Position numbers and translations under genes: made by a program
NCBI GenBank assembly: GCA_030726915.1
Contig: JANRCR010000010.1
Coordinates: 1-46,193 of the forward strand
Length of the DNA: 46,193 nucleotides
From: Candidatus Nanopelagicales bacterium
Lineage (GTDB): Bacteria; Actinomycetota; Actinomycetes; S36-B12
Direction of reading: 5' to 3'
Part shown: positions 8,369-16,487 of the stretch, one piece after another
How positions within the stretch are numbered: position 1 is the stretch's first letter
How the letters are laid out: each line of letters begins with the position of its first letter
Notes under the pieces: model-generated
What the model was told of the DNA's origin: nothing
The model's input: only the letters and a program-made list of their open reading frames with translations
The model's database searches: none

Positions 8369-8374
8369 AGCCTA
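8369..8374 (-). promoter_or_regulatory. Putative -10 box for the small membrane peptide-nadD operon
   Basis: TAGGCT on the minus strand in the 78-base gap after proA, about 46 bases before ATG 8322. It fits the actinobacterial -10 consensus, and no strong -35 is visible. It would drive the 46-residue peptide, nadD and downstream genes. Confidence 0.4.
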
Positions 8375-8400
8375 GCGTTGACTCGTCACTCCACGGCGCA

Positions 8401-9672
8401 CTAGCCCCGGATGTGACCATTGCCCGTGACGACGAAGGTGGTGGTGGTGAGCTCGGCGAGCCCCATGGGCCCTCGCGCGTGCAACTTCTGCGTTGATATC
8501 CCAATCTCGGCGCCAAAACCAAACTCTGCCCCGTCGGTGAAGCGCGTTGAGGCATTGATCATGACCGCTGCCGAGTCAACGCCGGCGACAAACGCCGCGG
8601 CAGCGGACTGGGAGTCTGTGATGATCGCCTCCGTGTGACCCGAGGACCAGCGGCGTATGTGCGCCAGTGCATCATCGAGACTGTCGACGACTCCGGCAGC
8701 CAGATCGAGGGAGTAGTACTCCGCCGCCCAATCATCATCCGTCACGGGCACCGTGGCTGTTCCCGCAGCCTGGGCGTACACCGCCACCGCCTCATCCGCA
8801 TGAAGGGTCACACCTGCCTGGCGCAAAGCTGTCACCGCCGCCGGGAGGAACTTCTCGGCGATGCCTTGATGCACGAGCAGGGTCTCCGCGGCATTGCACA
8901 CACTGACGCGCTGGGCCTTGGCGTTGACGAGGATGCGCACGGCCATGTCGACATCGGCGTACTCATCGACGTAGACATGGCAATTGCCCACTCCGGTCTC
9001 GATGACCGGCACGGTCGATCCTTCGACCACACTCCTGATGAGTCCCTCTCCCCCGCGCGGGATGAGGACATCCACGAGGCCACGCGCGGTCATGAGATGT
9101 TTCACCGACTCATGCGAGGTCCCGGGCACGAGTTGCACGGCATTCGCCGGGAGTCCCGTGTCGACAAGTGCTTCGCGAAGGACCTCCACGAGCACCTCGT
9201 TGGTGGACTGGGCGGACGACGACCCGCGCAGGAGTACGGCATTGCCGCTCTTCAGGCACAATCCTGCTGCATCGACGGTCACGTTGGGTCGGGCCTCGTA
9301 AATGATCCCCACAACACCGAGTGGCACGCGCACCTGTCGGACCTGAAGCCCATTGGACAGGGTGTAGCCGCGTACGACATCACCCACCGGGTCCGGCAGG
9401 CCAGCAAGTTCTTCCAGCGCGACCGCCATCGCCTCAAGACGCCCACTATCGAGCGTCAATCGATCGATCAGGGCCACGGATGTGCCACTCGTGCGCGCGC
9501 GATCGACGTCCAGCTGGTTGATGCCGATGATGCGATCCGTGTGGAATCGCAGGGCCCTCGCACATGCCCGCAGGCCGCTGTCCTTGGCCTCACGAGTCTG
9601 GGTCCGCAATTGCGTTGCGGCTTCGCGCGCACGTTGGGCGCATTCCATGGTCTGCGACCGATCGTCTGACAT
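8401..9672 (-). CDS. proA: Glutamate-5-semialdehyde dehydrogenase (gamma-glutamyl phosphate reductase)
   Basis: Second enzyme of proline biosynthesis. It reduces gamma-glutamyl phosphate to glutamate-5-semialdehyde with NADPH. The 423-residue product has the aldehyde dehydrogenase fold, with the NADPH-binding region around [18 protein letters not shown], the [15 protein letters not shown] segment, and the catalytic Cys in [14 protein letters not shown] 9672 is supported by a TAGCCT -10 box ending 6 bases before it, implying leaderless expression independent of proB. A 122-residue conserved protein separates it from proB, which feeds it an unstable intermediate. Confidence 0.97.
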   Translation of the reverse strand: MSDDRSQTMECAQRAREAATQLRTQTREAKDSGLRACARALRFHTDRIIGINQLDVDRARTSGTSVALIDRLTLDSGRLEAMAVALEELAGLPDPVGDVVRGYTLSNGLQVRQVRVPLGVVGIIYEARPNVTVDAAGLCLKSGNAVLLRGSSSAQSTNEVLVEVLREALVDTGLPANAVQLVPGTSHESVKHLMTARGLVDVLIPRGGEGLIRSVVEGSTVPVIETGVGNCHVYVDEYADVDMAVRILVNAKAQRVSVCNAAETLLVHQGIAEKFLPAAVTALRQAGVTLHADEAVAVYAQAAGTATVPVTDDDWAAEYYSLDLAAGVVDSLDDALAHIRRWSSGHTEAIITDSQSAAAAFVAGVDSAAVMINASTRFTDGAEFGFGAEIGISTQKLHARGPMGLAELTTTTFVVTGNGHIRG

Positions 9673-9678
9673 GGGCCA

Positions 9679-9684
9679 AGGCTA
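9679..9684 (-). promoter_or_regulatory. Putative leaderless -10 box of proA
   Basis: TAGCCT on the minus strand, ending 6 bases before the proA ATG in the 18-base gap after the preceding gene. Spacing matches leaderless actinobacterial promoters. Its -35 would lie inside the upstream coding sequence. Confidence 0.45.
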
Positions 9685-9690
9685 CGCGTG

Positions 9691-10059
9691 TCAGAGCGGT
9701 GTCACGCCTCCGGCGGCGATAAGTCCCGGGCCCAGACCGACGTGTCGACCGCGACGATGGAAGGTTTCGCGGTCGAGCACTTCCACTCCCACAACCTCCC
9801 AGTCGGGCAAACCGGAGGACTCGCGGTGCTCCCCCCACAGCCCGATGGCGAGATCAGCCACAGCCTGGGCGTCGCGGGCCTCCTCCCAATAGCGCACCTC
9901 GGCACGATCCGATGCATACCGACCCGACAGGAGGAAGGGGTGCTCATGGGACAGACACTCCAGGCCCGAGCGAATCACCGAAGCCTCGACAGGATCACCG
10001 GCGACCGTCACTGTCACGAACCAGAGCGACGTGGCCACCCCGATATCGGGCACTGCCAT
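9691..10059 (-). CDS. Conserved hypothetical protein between proB and proA
   Basis: A 122-residue soluble protein with no signal peptide or membrane segment and a mixed alpha/beta composition. It includes SLWFVTVTVAGDPVEASVIR near the start and the hydrophilic centre VRYWEEARDAQAVADLAIGLW. Related short proteins occur next to proA/proB or nadD in other actinobacteria, but I know no characterised member and name no function. ATG 10059 has a good GGGAGGT ribosome site 3 bases upstream. It begins 16 bases after the proB stop, so it probably shares the obgE-proB transcript. Confidence 0.72.
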   Translation of the reverse strand: MAVPDIGVATSLWFVTVTVAGDPVEASVIRSGLECLSHEHPFLLSGRYASDRAEVRYWEEARDAQAVADLAIGLWGEHRESSGLPDWEVVGVEVLDRETFHRRGRHVGLGPGLIAAGGVTPL

Positions 10060-10075
10060 GAGACCTCCCTCGCGA

Positions 10076-11221
10076 TCAGTCGCGCGGAACTCCGGTGAGG
10101 ATCACGAGGTCGTCACGGTGGACGACCTCCCGCTCATACTCGGGTCCCCGCTCCCGGGCTAGATCCCTGGTGGATCTGCCGAGGAGCTCAGGGAGTTCCG
10201 CTGAGTCGTAGTTGACCAGTCCTCGGGCTATCGTGTGGCCGTTTTCGTCCAGAAGGTCCACCGGGTCACCCGCTGTGAACTCTCCGTCCACCTGGGTGAC
10301 ACCCGCGGGAAGGAGTGAGGCGCGACGGACCGTCACCGCCTGGACAGCTCCAGCGTCAAGGTGGAGGCGTCCCTGGGGAGTGCTCGCATGGCCAAGCCAC
10401 AGGAGTCGTGTCGGCGTACGGCGTCCCGTTGGCACAAAGATCGTCCCTGTGTCCCCACCCGCCACTGCAGTCACGGCGGCGCGCGCGTGCGCGAGCACGA
10501 CGGGGATGCCTGCGGCCGTGGCTATGCGGGCAGCCTCGACCTTCGTTGCCATGCCACCCAAACCCAGACCGGATCCCACACCGCCGATGGACACGTCGGA
10601 CAGATCCGTCACGTCACGGATCTCGGGGACAAGACGGGCACCCTCACTGCCCGGAGGGCCGTCGTAGAGGCCGTCCACGTCGGAGAGCAGGACGAGGGCA
10701 TCAGCGCGGACCAGGTGGGCGACGAGGGCGGCCAGTCGATCGTTATCGCCCAGTCGGATCTCATCCGTGGCCACCGTGTCGTTTTCGTTGACGATGGGGA
10801 CAACACCCATCTCCAGGAGGCGTTCGAAGGTGCGCTGGGCATTGCGATAGTGCGTGCGACGCGTCATGTCATCCGCGGTGAGAAGCACCTGACCGACCGT
10901 AAGCCCCTGATCGGAAAACGCTCGGGAATACTGCGCCAACAAAACACCCTGGCCCACGCTGGCGGAGGCTTGTTGCGTGGCGAGGTCCCGGGGACGACCC
11001 GTGAGTCCCAGGAGCGGGAATCCCGTGGCGATCGCGCCGCTGGATACGAGCACCACGTGACTTCCCGAGGCAACCCGATCACTCACCACCTTCACGAGTG
11101 CCTCGACGCGACCCACGTCAAGGCCACCGTCGGTGCGAGTCAGGGATGATGAGCCGACCTTGACGACAATGCGATGGGCTTCGCCCACCGAACGACGCGC
11201 ATCACGGGGAGTCAGGCTCAC
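10076..11221 (-). CDS. proB: Glutamate 5-kinase
   Basis: First, feedback-regulated enzyme of proline biosynthesis. It phosphorylates L-glutamate with ATP. The 381-residue product has an amino acid kinase domain ([12 protein letters not shown] near residue 17, [20 protein letters not shown], and [10 protein letters not shown]) and a C-terminal PUA domain of about 80 residues (from [16 protein letters not shown]). Length is typical of ProB with PUA. The GTG start at 11221 overlaps the obgE stop by 4 bases (GTGA), a coupling seen in many actinobacteria. Confidence 0.97.
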   Translation of the reverse strand: MSLTPRDARRSVGEAHRIVVKVGSSSLTRTDGGLDVGRVEALVKVVSDRVASGSHVVLVSSGAIATGFPLLGLTGRPRDLATQQASASVGQGVLLAQYSRAFSDQGLTVGQVLLTADDMTRRTHYRNAQRTFERLLEMGVVPIVNENDTVATDEIRLGDNDRLAALVAHLVRADALVLLSDVDGLYDGPPGSEGARLVPEIRDVTDLSDVSIGGVGSGLGLGGMATKVEAARIATAAGIPVVLAHARAAVTAVAGGDTGTIFVPTGRRTPTRLLWLGHASTPQGRLHLDAGAVQAVTVRRASLLPAGVTQVDGEFTAGDPVDLLDENGHTIARGLVNYDSAELPELLGRSTRDLARERGPEYEREVVHRDDLVILTGVPRD

Positions 11222-12591
11222 CAGTCCTCCAGGCGGCGGTCCGTCCCACGAGGGCCTCGGGCCGCGGCCTCGCCCGCGGCGATCGTCGGCTCCCAGTCGA
11301 AGATAACGCCGTCATCCCCGGGACCCACGACAACCGTGCTCCCGGGCAGTGCTCCCTCTGCGATGAGCCTCGCTTCGACACCGAGTCGAGCAAGTCGATC
11401 CGCGAGGTACCCGACAGCTTCCTCGTTGCTGAAGTCTGTCTGACGCACCCAACGCTCCGGCCGGGTGCCCGTGATGCGGAAATAGGGCTCACCCGTCTCT
11501 GAGTGCGTCGCACGCGTCACCTCGAAGCCTGTGTCATCCACCGCAGGCGGGGTGATGATGATGCGCTTTGTCACGACCTGCGCGGTGGCGGCACGATGCG
11601 CAGCCACCGCAGCAGCCATGGCGAAGGACAGGGCACGCAGACCCTCGTGGGTGATGGCGGAGACCTCGAAGGACGGGAGGCCCCGCTCAGCAAGCAGTGA
11701 GCCGACCATGTCGGCCACCAGCCGTCCATCCGGCAGGTCAACCTTGTTGAGTGCCACCAGGCGCGGACGCTCCTCCAACCCGCCGTAGGCGGTGAGTTCG
11801 GCTTCGATGGTGTCCAGGTCGGAGAGCGGCTCGCGGTCAGACTCCAGGGATGCGCAGTCAATGACGTGGACGATGACGGAGCAGCGCTCGATGTGTCGGA
11901 GGAATTCCAAACCTAATCCGCGCCCTTCACTGGCACCCGGGATAAGACCGGGCACATCCGCGATCGTGTACGTCACGTCACCAGCGGTCACCACCCCCAG
12001 ATTGGGCACGAGAGTGGTGAACGGGTAGTCAGCGATCTTGGGGCGCGCCTCGGAAAGCGCTGCAATGAGACTGGACTTGCCCGCACTGGGGTAGCCCACG
12101 AGCGCCACATCCGCCACCGACTTAAGCTCAAGAGTGACGTCACATTGATCACCCGGCTCGCCGTACAGCGCGAAGCCGGGTGCCTTGCGCCGCTGGGAGG
12201 CGAGCGCCGCGTTGCCGAGTCCACCGCGACCACCTCGAGCGATGACAAAAGTGACACCGGCGCCGGTGAGATCAGCGAGGACCTCGCCATCCGCCGCGAT
12301 GACGACGGTGCCATCGGGAACGGCGAGCTCGATGTCGGCGCCGTGGGCACCGTTGCGGTGTGATCCCTGACCCGGCTTTCCGTTTGCGGCCCGATGGTGG
12401 GGGCGGTGATGGAAGGCCAGGAGTGTGGTGACACTGGGGTTCACGGTGAGGATGACATCCCCGCCACGGCCACCATTGCCGCCATCCGGTCCCCCGAGCG
12501 GCTTGAACTTCTCACGATGGACCGAAGCGCAACCGTGTCCACCATCACCGGCTACGGCGTGGAGTTGGACCTGATCGACAAATGTGGTCAT
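11218..12591 (-). CDS. obgE: Obg-family GTPase
   Basis: Ribosome-associated GTPase involved in large-subunit assembly and the stringent response. The 457-residue product has three domains. The glycine-rich Obg domain spans about residues 1-158 ([28 protein letters not shown]). The G domain has [10 protein letters not shown] (G1), YPFTTLVP (G2), [14 protein letters not shown] (G3) and NKVD (G4). A C-terminal OCT domain covers about residues 345-435. It follows rplU and rpmA, the classic L21-L27-Obg cluster, and is coupled to proB downstream by a GTGA overlap. Confidence 0.98.
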   Translation of the reverse strand: MTTFVDQVQLHAVAGDGGHGCASVHREKFKPLGGPDGGNGGRGGDVILTVNPSVTTLLAFHHRPHHRAANGKPGQGSHRNGAHGADIELAVPDGTVVIAADGEVLADLTGAGVTFVIARGGRGGLGNAALASQRRKAPGFALYGEPGDQCDVTLELKSVADVALVGYPSAGKSSLIAALSEARPKIADYPFTTLVPNLGVVTAGDVTYTIADVPGLIPGASEGRGLGLEFLRHIERCSVIVHVIDCASLESDREPLSDLDTIEAELTAYGGLEERPRLVALNKVDLPDGRLVADMVGSLLAERGLPSFEVSAITHEGLRALSFAMAAAVAAHRAATAQVVTKRIIITPPAVDDTGFEVTRATHSETGEPYFRITGTRPERWVRQTDFSNEEAVGYLADRLARLGVEARLIAEGALPGSTVVVGPGDDGVIFDWEPTIAAGEAAARGPRGTDRRLEDW

Positions 12592-12630
12592 CTCACGCGT
12601 CTTTCACTGCGGCCTGTCGACCGCTCCGAG

Positions 12631-12885
12631 TCAGGCGTCGACGACGACGTTGATAACACGGCGACCGCGGGCGGTGCCAAATTCGACGCGACCCTTACTC
12701 AGGGCAAAAAGCGTGTCATCTTTGCCGCGGCCAACATTGGCGCCGGGGTGGAAATGAGTGCCCCGTTGGCGAATGATGATCTCACCTGCGCCGACCAGCT
12801 GGCCCCCGAAGCGCTTCACGCCAAGGCGCTGAGCGTTGGAGTCGCGACCGTTCCTGGTGCTCGATGCACCCTTCTTATGCGCCAT
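12631..12885 (-). CDS. rpmA: 50S ribosomal protein L27
   Basis: An 84-residue ribosomal protein whose N-terminal tail reaches the peptidyl transferase centre. It begins [20 protein letters not shown], the uncleaved form found in actinobacteria, unlike Firmicutes L27, which carries a cleaved N-terminal extension. The conserved [10 protein letters not shown] and [11 protein letters not shown] segments are present. It lies 3 bases after rplU and 39 bases before obgE on the same strand, so the three genes are almost certainly cotranscribed. Confidence 0.98.
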   Translation of the reverse strand: MAHKKGASSTRNGRDSNAQRLGVKRFGGQLVGAGEIIIRQRGTHFHPGANVGRGKDDTLFALSKGRVEFGTARGRRVINVVVDA

Positions 12886-12888
12886 GAC

Positions 12889-13203
12889 TCACGCCTTCGT
12901 CTCGATAGCGGTCACCTTGACGCGGGTGAGGTCCTGACGGTGCCCCTGACGGCGACGGTAACCGGTCTTGTTCTTGTATCGCAGGATGCGGATCTTGGGA
13001 CCACGCTCGTGGCCCACGACCTCGGCCGTGACCGCGACTCCGGCCAACGTGGCGGGGTCGGCAGTGACGGCACCATCATCGACGAGCATGAGGGCGGGCA
13101 GCTTCACGGACGAGCCGGGCTCAGCCTGGACACGATCCATAACGACGACGTCGCCGACGGCGACCTTCTCCTGCCGGCCTCCGGCTCGAACAATGGCGTA
13201 CAC
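12889..13203 (-). CDS. rplU: 50S ribosomal protein L21
   Basis: A 104-residue large-subunit protein beginning [20 protein letters not shown], with the conserved C-terminal [14 protein letters not shown] rRNA-binding stretch. Start GTG 13203 has a GGGAG ribosome site 6 bases upstream. It is the first gene of the rplU-rpmA-obgE-proB set. A small GC-rich hairpin lies in its leader. Confidence 0.98.
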   Translation of the reverse strand: MYAIVRAGGRQEKVAVGDVVVMDRVQAEPGSSVKLPALMLVDDGAVTADPATLAGVAVTAEVVGHERGPKIRILRYKNKTGYRRRQGHRQDLTRVKVTAIETKA

Positions 13204-13223
13204 GTGGTGCTCCCTGTGGCTAT

Positions 13224-13238
13224 CCGACCTGGGGTCGG
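13224..13238 (-). promoter_or_regulatory. Short hairpin in the rplU leader
   Basis: A perfect 6-bp stem with a CCA loop (CCGACC-CCA-GGTCGG on the minus strand), 20 bases upstream of the rplU GTG and just before its ribosome site. Ribosomal protein leaders often carry autoregulatory structures, but no known family is recognised here. The remaining 110-base rne-rplU gap shows a weak GCCC/GGGC hairpin and a TAGCCT box near 13270. Confidence 0.35.
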
Positions 13239-13313
13239 GCGATTCAGACGCTTCAGCGCCGGAGGGTAAGGCTACCTGACCGTGCCCTGCTCGGGCTCAT
13301 CCGGGCCTCTTCC

Positions 13314-15617
13314 TCAGGCAGGGGCCGGTTCGGCTGCCTCAACGTCGATGACCTCAGCCGCCTCGGATACCTCCGCGGCCCCATTCGCGCGCGCGATGAC
13401 ATCGGCGGGGTCGACCCCGTTGCCCTTGCGCTTGCCGGCCTTGGCAATGACGGGTTTGGCCTCGTCTTCGGGCAGGTGCAGGGAAACATGGTGACCGCGG
13501 CCGCCACATGAATCGCACGTCGTAGAGAAGACTTCGAGGAGGCCTTGGCCGACGCGCTTGCGCGTCATTTGGACCAGACCCAGCGACGTGACCTCAGCGA
13601 CCTGGTGCTTGGTGCGATCGCGTCCCAGACACTCGATGAGGCGTCGGAGCACGAGATCACGATTGGCCTCCAGGACCATATCGATGAAGTCGACGACAAT
13701 GATGCCCCCGACGTCGCGCAGTCTCAACTGGCGAACGATCTCCTCAGCAGCCTCGAGATTGTTTTTGGTGACGGTCTCTTCGAGGTTGCCACCCTGTCCG
13801 ACGAATTTGCCGGTGTTGACATCGACCACGGTCATGGCCTCGGTGCGGTCGATAACCAGCGACCCACCAGAGGGTAGCCACACCTTGCGGTCGAGCGCCT
13901 TGGTCAGCTGCTCCTCCACGCGGTACACCGCGAAGACATCTTTGGCATCCGCCCAGTTCTCGACGCGTTGGGCAAGGTCAGGCGCATCCGCGTCGATGTA
14001 TGCACGCACATCCGTCGCGACCTTGGCACCGGACACCACCAGTTTTGTGAAGTCCTCGTTGAAGACATCGCGAATGACCTTGACTGCCAGGTCCGGCTCG
14101 ACACTGAGTTGATCCGGTGGTTGCGCCTTGGCCGCAGCCACCTCGATCGCCTGCCACTGCTCCTGCAGCCGGGTCACATCACGGGTGAGTTCCTCTTCAC
14201 TGGCTCCCTCGGCTGCCGTGCGCACAATGACGCCCGCACCCTCCGGCATGACCTTCTTGAGAATCGACTTCAGTCGACTGCGCTCGGTGTCGGGGAGTTT
14301 GCGGGAGATCCCCGTCATGGAGCCATCCGGCACGTAGACGAGGTATCGCCCGGGCAACGACACCTGACTGGTCAGACGCGCCCCCTTCTGTCCCATGGGG
14401 TCCTTGGTGACCTGCACGAGCACGGGATCACCGGACTTCAACGCCATCTCGATGCGGCGCGGCTGACCCTCAAGGCCAGCAGCATCCCAGTTGACTTCAC
14501 CGGCGTACAGCACGGCATTGCGACCGCGACCGATATCGACGAACGCTGCCTCCATGGATGGCAGGACGTTTTGTACGCGACCGAGGTAGACGTTGCCCAC
14601 CATCGAGTTGGATGAGGTGCCGCGATCGACGTAGTGCTCGACGAGCACTCCGTCCTCGAGCACGGCGATTTGCGTGCGCCCTTCGGCCTGCCGCACCACC
14701 ATGACTCGGTCGACAGCCTCGCGACGCGCGAGGAATTCCGCCTCGGTGAGGATCGGAGCACGCCGGCGTCCTGCGTCTCGACCGTCACGGCGGCGCTGAC
14801 GCTTAGCCTCAAGACGGACGGAACCCTTGAGCCCGGTGGCCTCTTCACTTCGAGACCGCGGTTCGCGCACATGCACGGTCGTGCGCTCGGGATCATCCGG
14901 ATCGAGCCCAGCGTCCTGACCGCGGCGGCGACGGCGGCGACGCCGACGGGTCGACGAACTCCGATCGTCATCGTCGTCTGAGTCATCATCGGGACCGCTC
15001 GCCTCTGGCTCCGCGGTGGCAGCTGCCTCCGTCGTTGACTCCTCGCCGGCGGCGGCACCGCGTCGCCCACGCCCACCACGGCGGCGGCGGCGGCGCGAGG
15101 ACGTCTCGCCCGACGCTGCCTCCGCATCCTCACCGCGAGCTTCGGTGGACGGTGCCTCAACGACCGGGGCCTGGAAGATCGGTTCGACCGCAGCGGCCTT
15201 ACGACCGCGCTTGGGCTTGTCGTCCCCGCTCGCCTCCGTCGGTGCCGGAGCGGCCTTGGCTGCTGTCTTGCGGACGCGCTTGGGCTTGTCGTCCCCGGTC
15301 GCCTCCGTCGGTGCCGGAGCGGCCTTGGCTGCCGTCTTGCGGACGCGCTTGGGCTTGTCGTCCCCGGTCGCCGCCGTCGGTGCCGGCTCGGCCTTGGCGG
15401 CGGCCTTGCGGACGCGCTTGGGCTTCTCCTCCGACGCAGGCGTTGCCGGAGCGGCCTTGGCGGCGGCCTTGCGGACGCGCTTGGGCTTGTCGTCCCCGGT
15501 GACGGTCGCCGTCGGGGTGGCGACCGGAGTTGGTGGTCCCGCTGGGCGGGTCGCGGACTTGCGGGGCGTCGTGCGGCTCTTCGTGGGACCCGATGGGTCC
15601 TTCGTGCTATCGACCAT
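13314..15617 (-). CDS. rne: Ribonuclease E/G with a basic repeat-rich N-terminal extension
   Basis: Endoribonuclease for mRNA decay and rRNA/tRNA processing. In this 767-residue product the catalytic core occupies roughly the C-terminal 480 residues. It contains an S1 domain (GNVYLGRVQNVLPSMEAAF), the DNase I-like domain with catalytic Asp residues in DVNTGKF and VDFIDM, and the zinc-link motif CDSCGGRG. The first ~280 residues are low complexity: five KPKR.RK-type 23-residue repeats, then acidic and Arg-rich tracts. Actinobacterial RNase E typically has such disordered flanks, which bind RNA or partner proteins. ATG 15617 is preferred over the upstream frame start because AGAGGA precedes it by 9 bases. 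Confidence 0.96.
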   Translation of the reverse strand: MVDSTKDPSGPTKSRTTPRKSATRPAGPPTPVATPTATVTGDDKPKRVRKAAAKAAPATPASEEKPKRVRKAAAKAEPAPTAATGDDKPKRVRKTAAKAAPAPTEATGDDKPKRVRKTAAKAAPAPTEASGDDKPKRGRKAAAVEPIFQAPVVEAPSTEARGEDAEAASGETSSRRRRRRGGRGRRGAAAGEESTTEAAATAEPEASGPDDDSDDDDDRSSSTRRRRRRRRRGQDAGLDPDDPERTTVHVREPRSRSEEATGLKGSVRLEAKRQRRRDGRDAGRRRAPILTEAEFLARREAVDRVMVVRQAEGRTQIAVLEDGVLVEHYVDRGTSSNSMVGNVYLGRVQNVLPSMEAAFVDIGRGRNAVLYAGEVNWDAAGLEGQPRRIEMALKSGDPVLVQVTKDPMGQKGARLTSQVSLPGRYLVYVPDGSMTGISRKLPDTERSRLKSILKKVMPEGAGVIVRTAAEGASEEELTRDVTRLQEQWQAIEVAAAKAQPPDQLSVEPDLAVKVIRDVFNEDFTKLVVSGAKVATDVRAYIDADAPDLAQRVENWADAKDVFAVYRVEEQLTKALDRKVWLPSGGSLVIDRTEAMTVVDVNTGKFVGQGGNLEETVTKNNLEAAEEIVRQLRLRDVGGIIVVDFIDMVLEANRDLVLRRLIECLGRDRTKHQVAEVTSLGLVQMTRKRVGQGLLEVFSTTCDSCGGRGHHVSLHLPEDEAKPVIAKAGKRKGNGVDPADVIARANGAAEVSEAAEVIDVEAAEPAPA
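15192..15497 (-). repeat. 69-bp tandem repeats encoding Lys/Ala/Pro-rich units in rne
   Basis: Five units with a 69-base period (one 63-base variant), each encoding a variant of GDDKPKRVRK.AAKAAPAPTEA. Neighbouring central copies are nearly identical at DNA level, pointing to recent slippage or unequal recombination. Charge alternates between GDD/EE and KPKRVRK, giving a disordered, RNA-binding-like segment. Confidence 0.9.
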
Positions 15618-15672
15618 GCGGTCGTGTCCTCTCACGGTCCCGGGCACGTGGCCGTCTCGGGACCTGCTCTCA

Positions 15673-15687
15673 CCGGCCTGGGGCCGG
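15673..15687 (-). promoter_or_regulatory. GC-rich hairpin in the rne leader
   Basis: A perfect 6-bp stem with a CCA loop (CCGGCC-CCA-GGCCGG on minus) in the 93-base gap before rne. It is flanked by two weaker inverted repeats, GATCC/GGATC at 15690-15709 and GTCCCG/CGGGAC nearer the start. It has the same stem-CCA-stem layout as the rplU leader hairpin. RNase E in other bacteria autoregulates through its 5' UTR; a similar role here is inference. Alternatively it marks the end of the preceding gene. Confidence 0.35.
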
Positions 15688-15710
15688 CCGATCCAGCCGG
15701 AGCCGGATCG

Positions 15711-16487
15711 TTAAGTCTGGTCGGCCTCACGATCTGCGGCGAGGGGATCTCCGAGGGCGAACCCATCGGCAGACCCAGTCTCGGCGAGCGGTCCCTGCAT
15801 CTCCCGCGTCACGAGGGGTGGCGGTGTGTGCCACCCGGTCAGAACCGGAGAGGGGGCCACGCTGCGCAGAGCCGCGAGGACGTCGTCTGGTCTCACAGCC
15901 GGGGTTGCCTGCCGTAGGACCACTGTCAGTATGGCACACGCAGCCCCTCCATCCGCTGTGGGCATCACGCGCGCCGCACATAGGGCACCTCGCACGTCAA
16001 AGGTGCGCAGGCCATTCTTCGTCATCCGCTCAACAATGACCTCCTCAGCCGCCAGCAGGGCCGCCACCGCCACCTCAGCCTCCGCAGGGGTGAGCCCCGG
16101 CAGTTCGATTCGCCAGCGACTCGCCTGGAGTCGCTCCGCAAAATCGGAGGTGCGGGCAATCACCACGTCAACGATGTCAAGGCCTGGAGGAAGGGCCGCA
16201 TCCAGGCGCAGACGGACATCGTCGGGATCGCACATCTGGGCGAGTCCGATTTCAAAAAACTCCGCTTCGCTTGCCGTGCCCGTGGGAGCAGCATTGGCGT
16301 AGGAGATTTTGGGGTGGGGGCTGAAGCCTGCGCTGTACGCCATCGGCACATCAGCACGGCGCAGGGCACGCTCCAGGGCCCGCTGGAAGTCACGGTGACT
16401 GGCGAAGCGCAGCCGGCCGCGCTTGGCATAGCGCAGACGCATTCGTTGGACCGGCGCGACGTGATCACGCGGTGGGCGCGGGGTCAC
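15711..16487 (-). CDS. TIGR03936-type radical SAM-associated protein (DUF2344)
   Basis: A 258-residue protein of the DUF2344/TIGR03936 family. Characteristic sequence includes MRLRYAKRGRLRFASHRDF near the start and MAYSAGFSPHPKISYANAAP. It is almost always encoded directly after a B12-binding radical SAM protein of the TIGR03960 type, as here, and in some bacteria the two are fused. The shared function is unproven; an RNA- or protein-modifying role is assumed by analogy. GTG 16487 gives a 4-base GTGA overlap with the upstream gene, as elsewhere in this cluster; ATG 16442 is the alternative start. The C-terminal ~35 residues are polar and probably disordered. Confidence 0.87.
   Translation of the reverse strand: MTPRPPRDHVAPVQRMRLRYAKRGRLRFASHRDFQRALERALRRADVPMAYSAGFSPHPKISYANAAPTGTASEAEFFEIGLAQMCDPDDVRLRLDAALPPGLDIVDVVIARTSDFAERLQASRWRIELPGLTPAEAEVAVAALLAAEEVIVERMTKNGLRTFDVRGALCAARVMPTADGGAACAILTVVLRQATPAVRPDDVLAALRSVAPSPVLTGWHTPPPLVTREMQGPLAETGSADGFALGDPLAADREADQT

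Noticed and set aside
8635-9669. 344-codon open frame antisense to proA
   Set aside because: Mirrors the proA codon pattern, has no family resemblance and no ribosome site.
15192-15497. Possible CRISPR-like array
   Set aside because: The repeats are directly adjacent and coding, with no unique spacers; they are part of RNase E.
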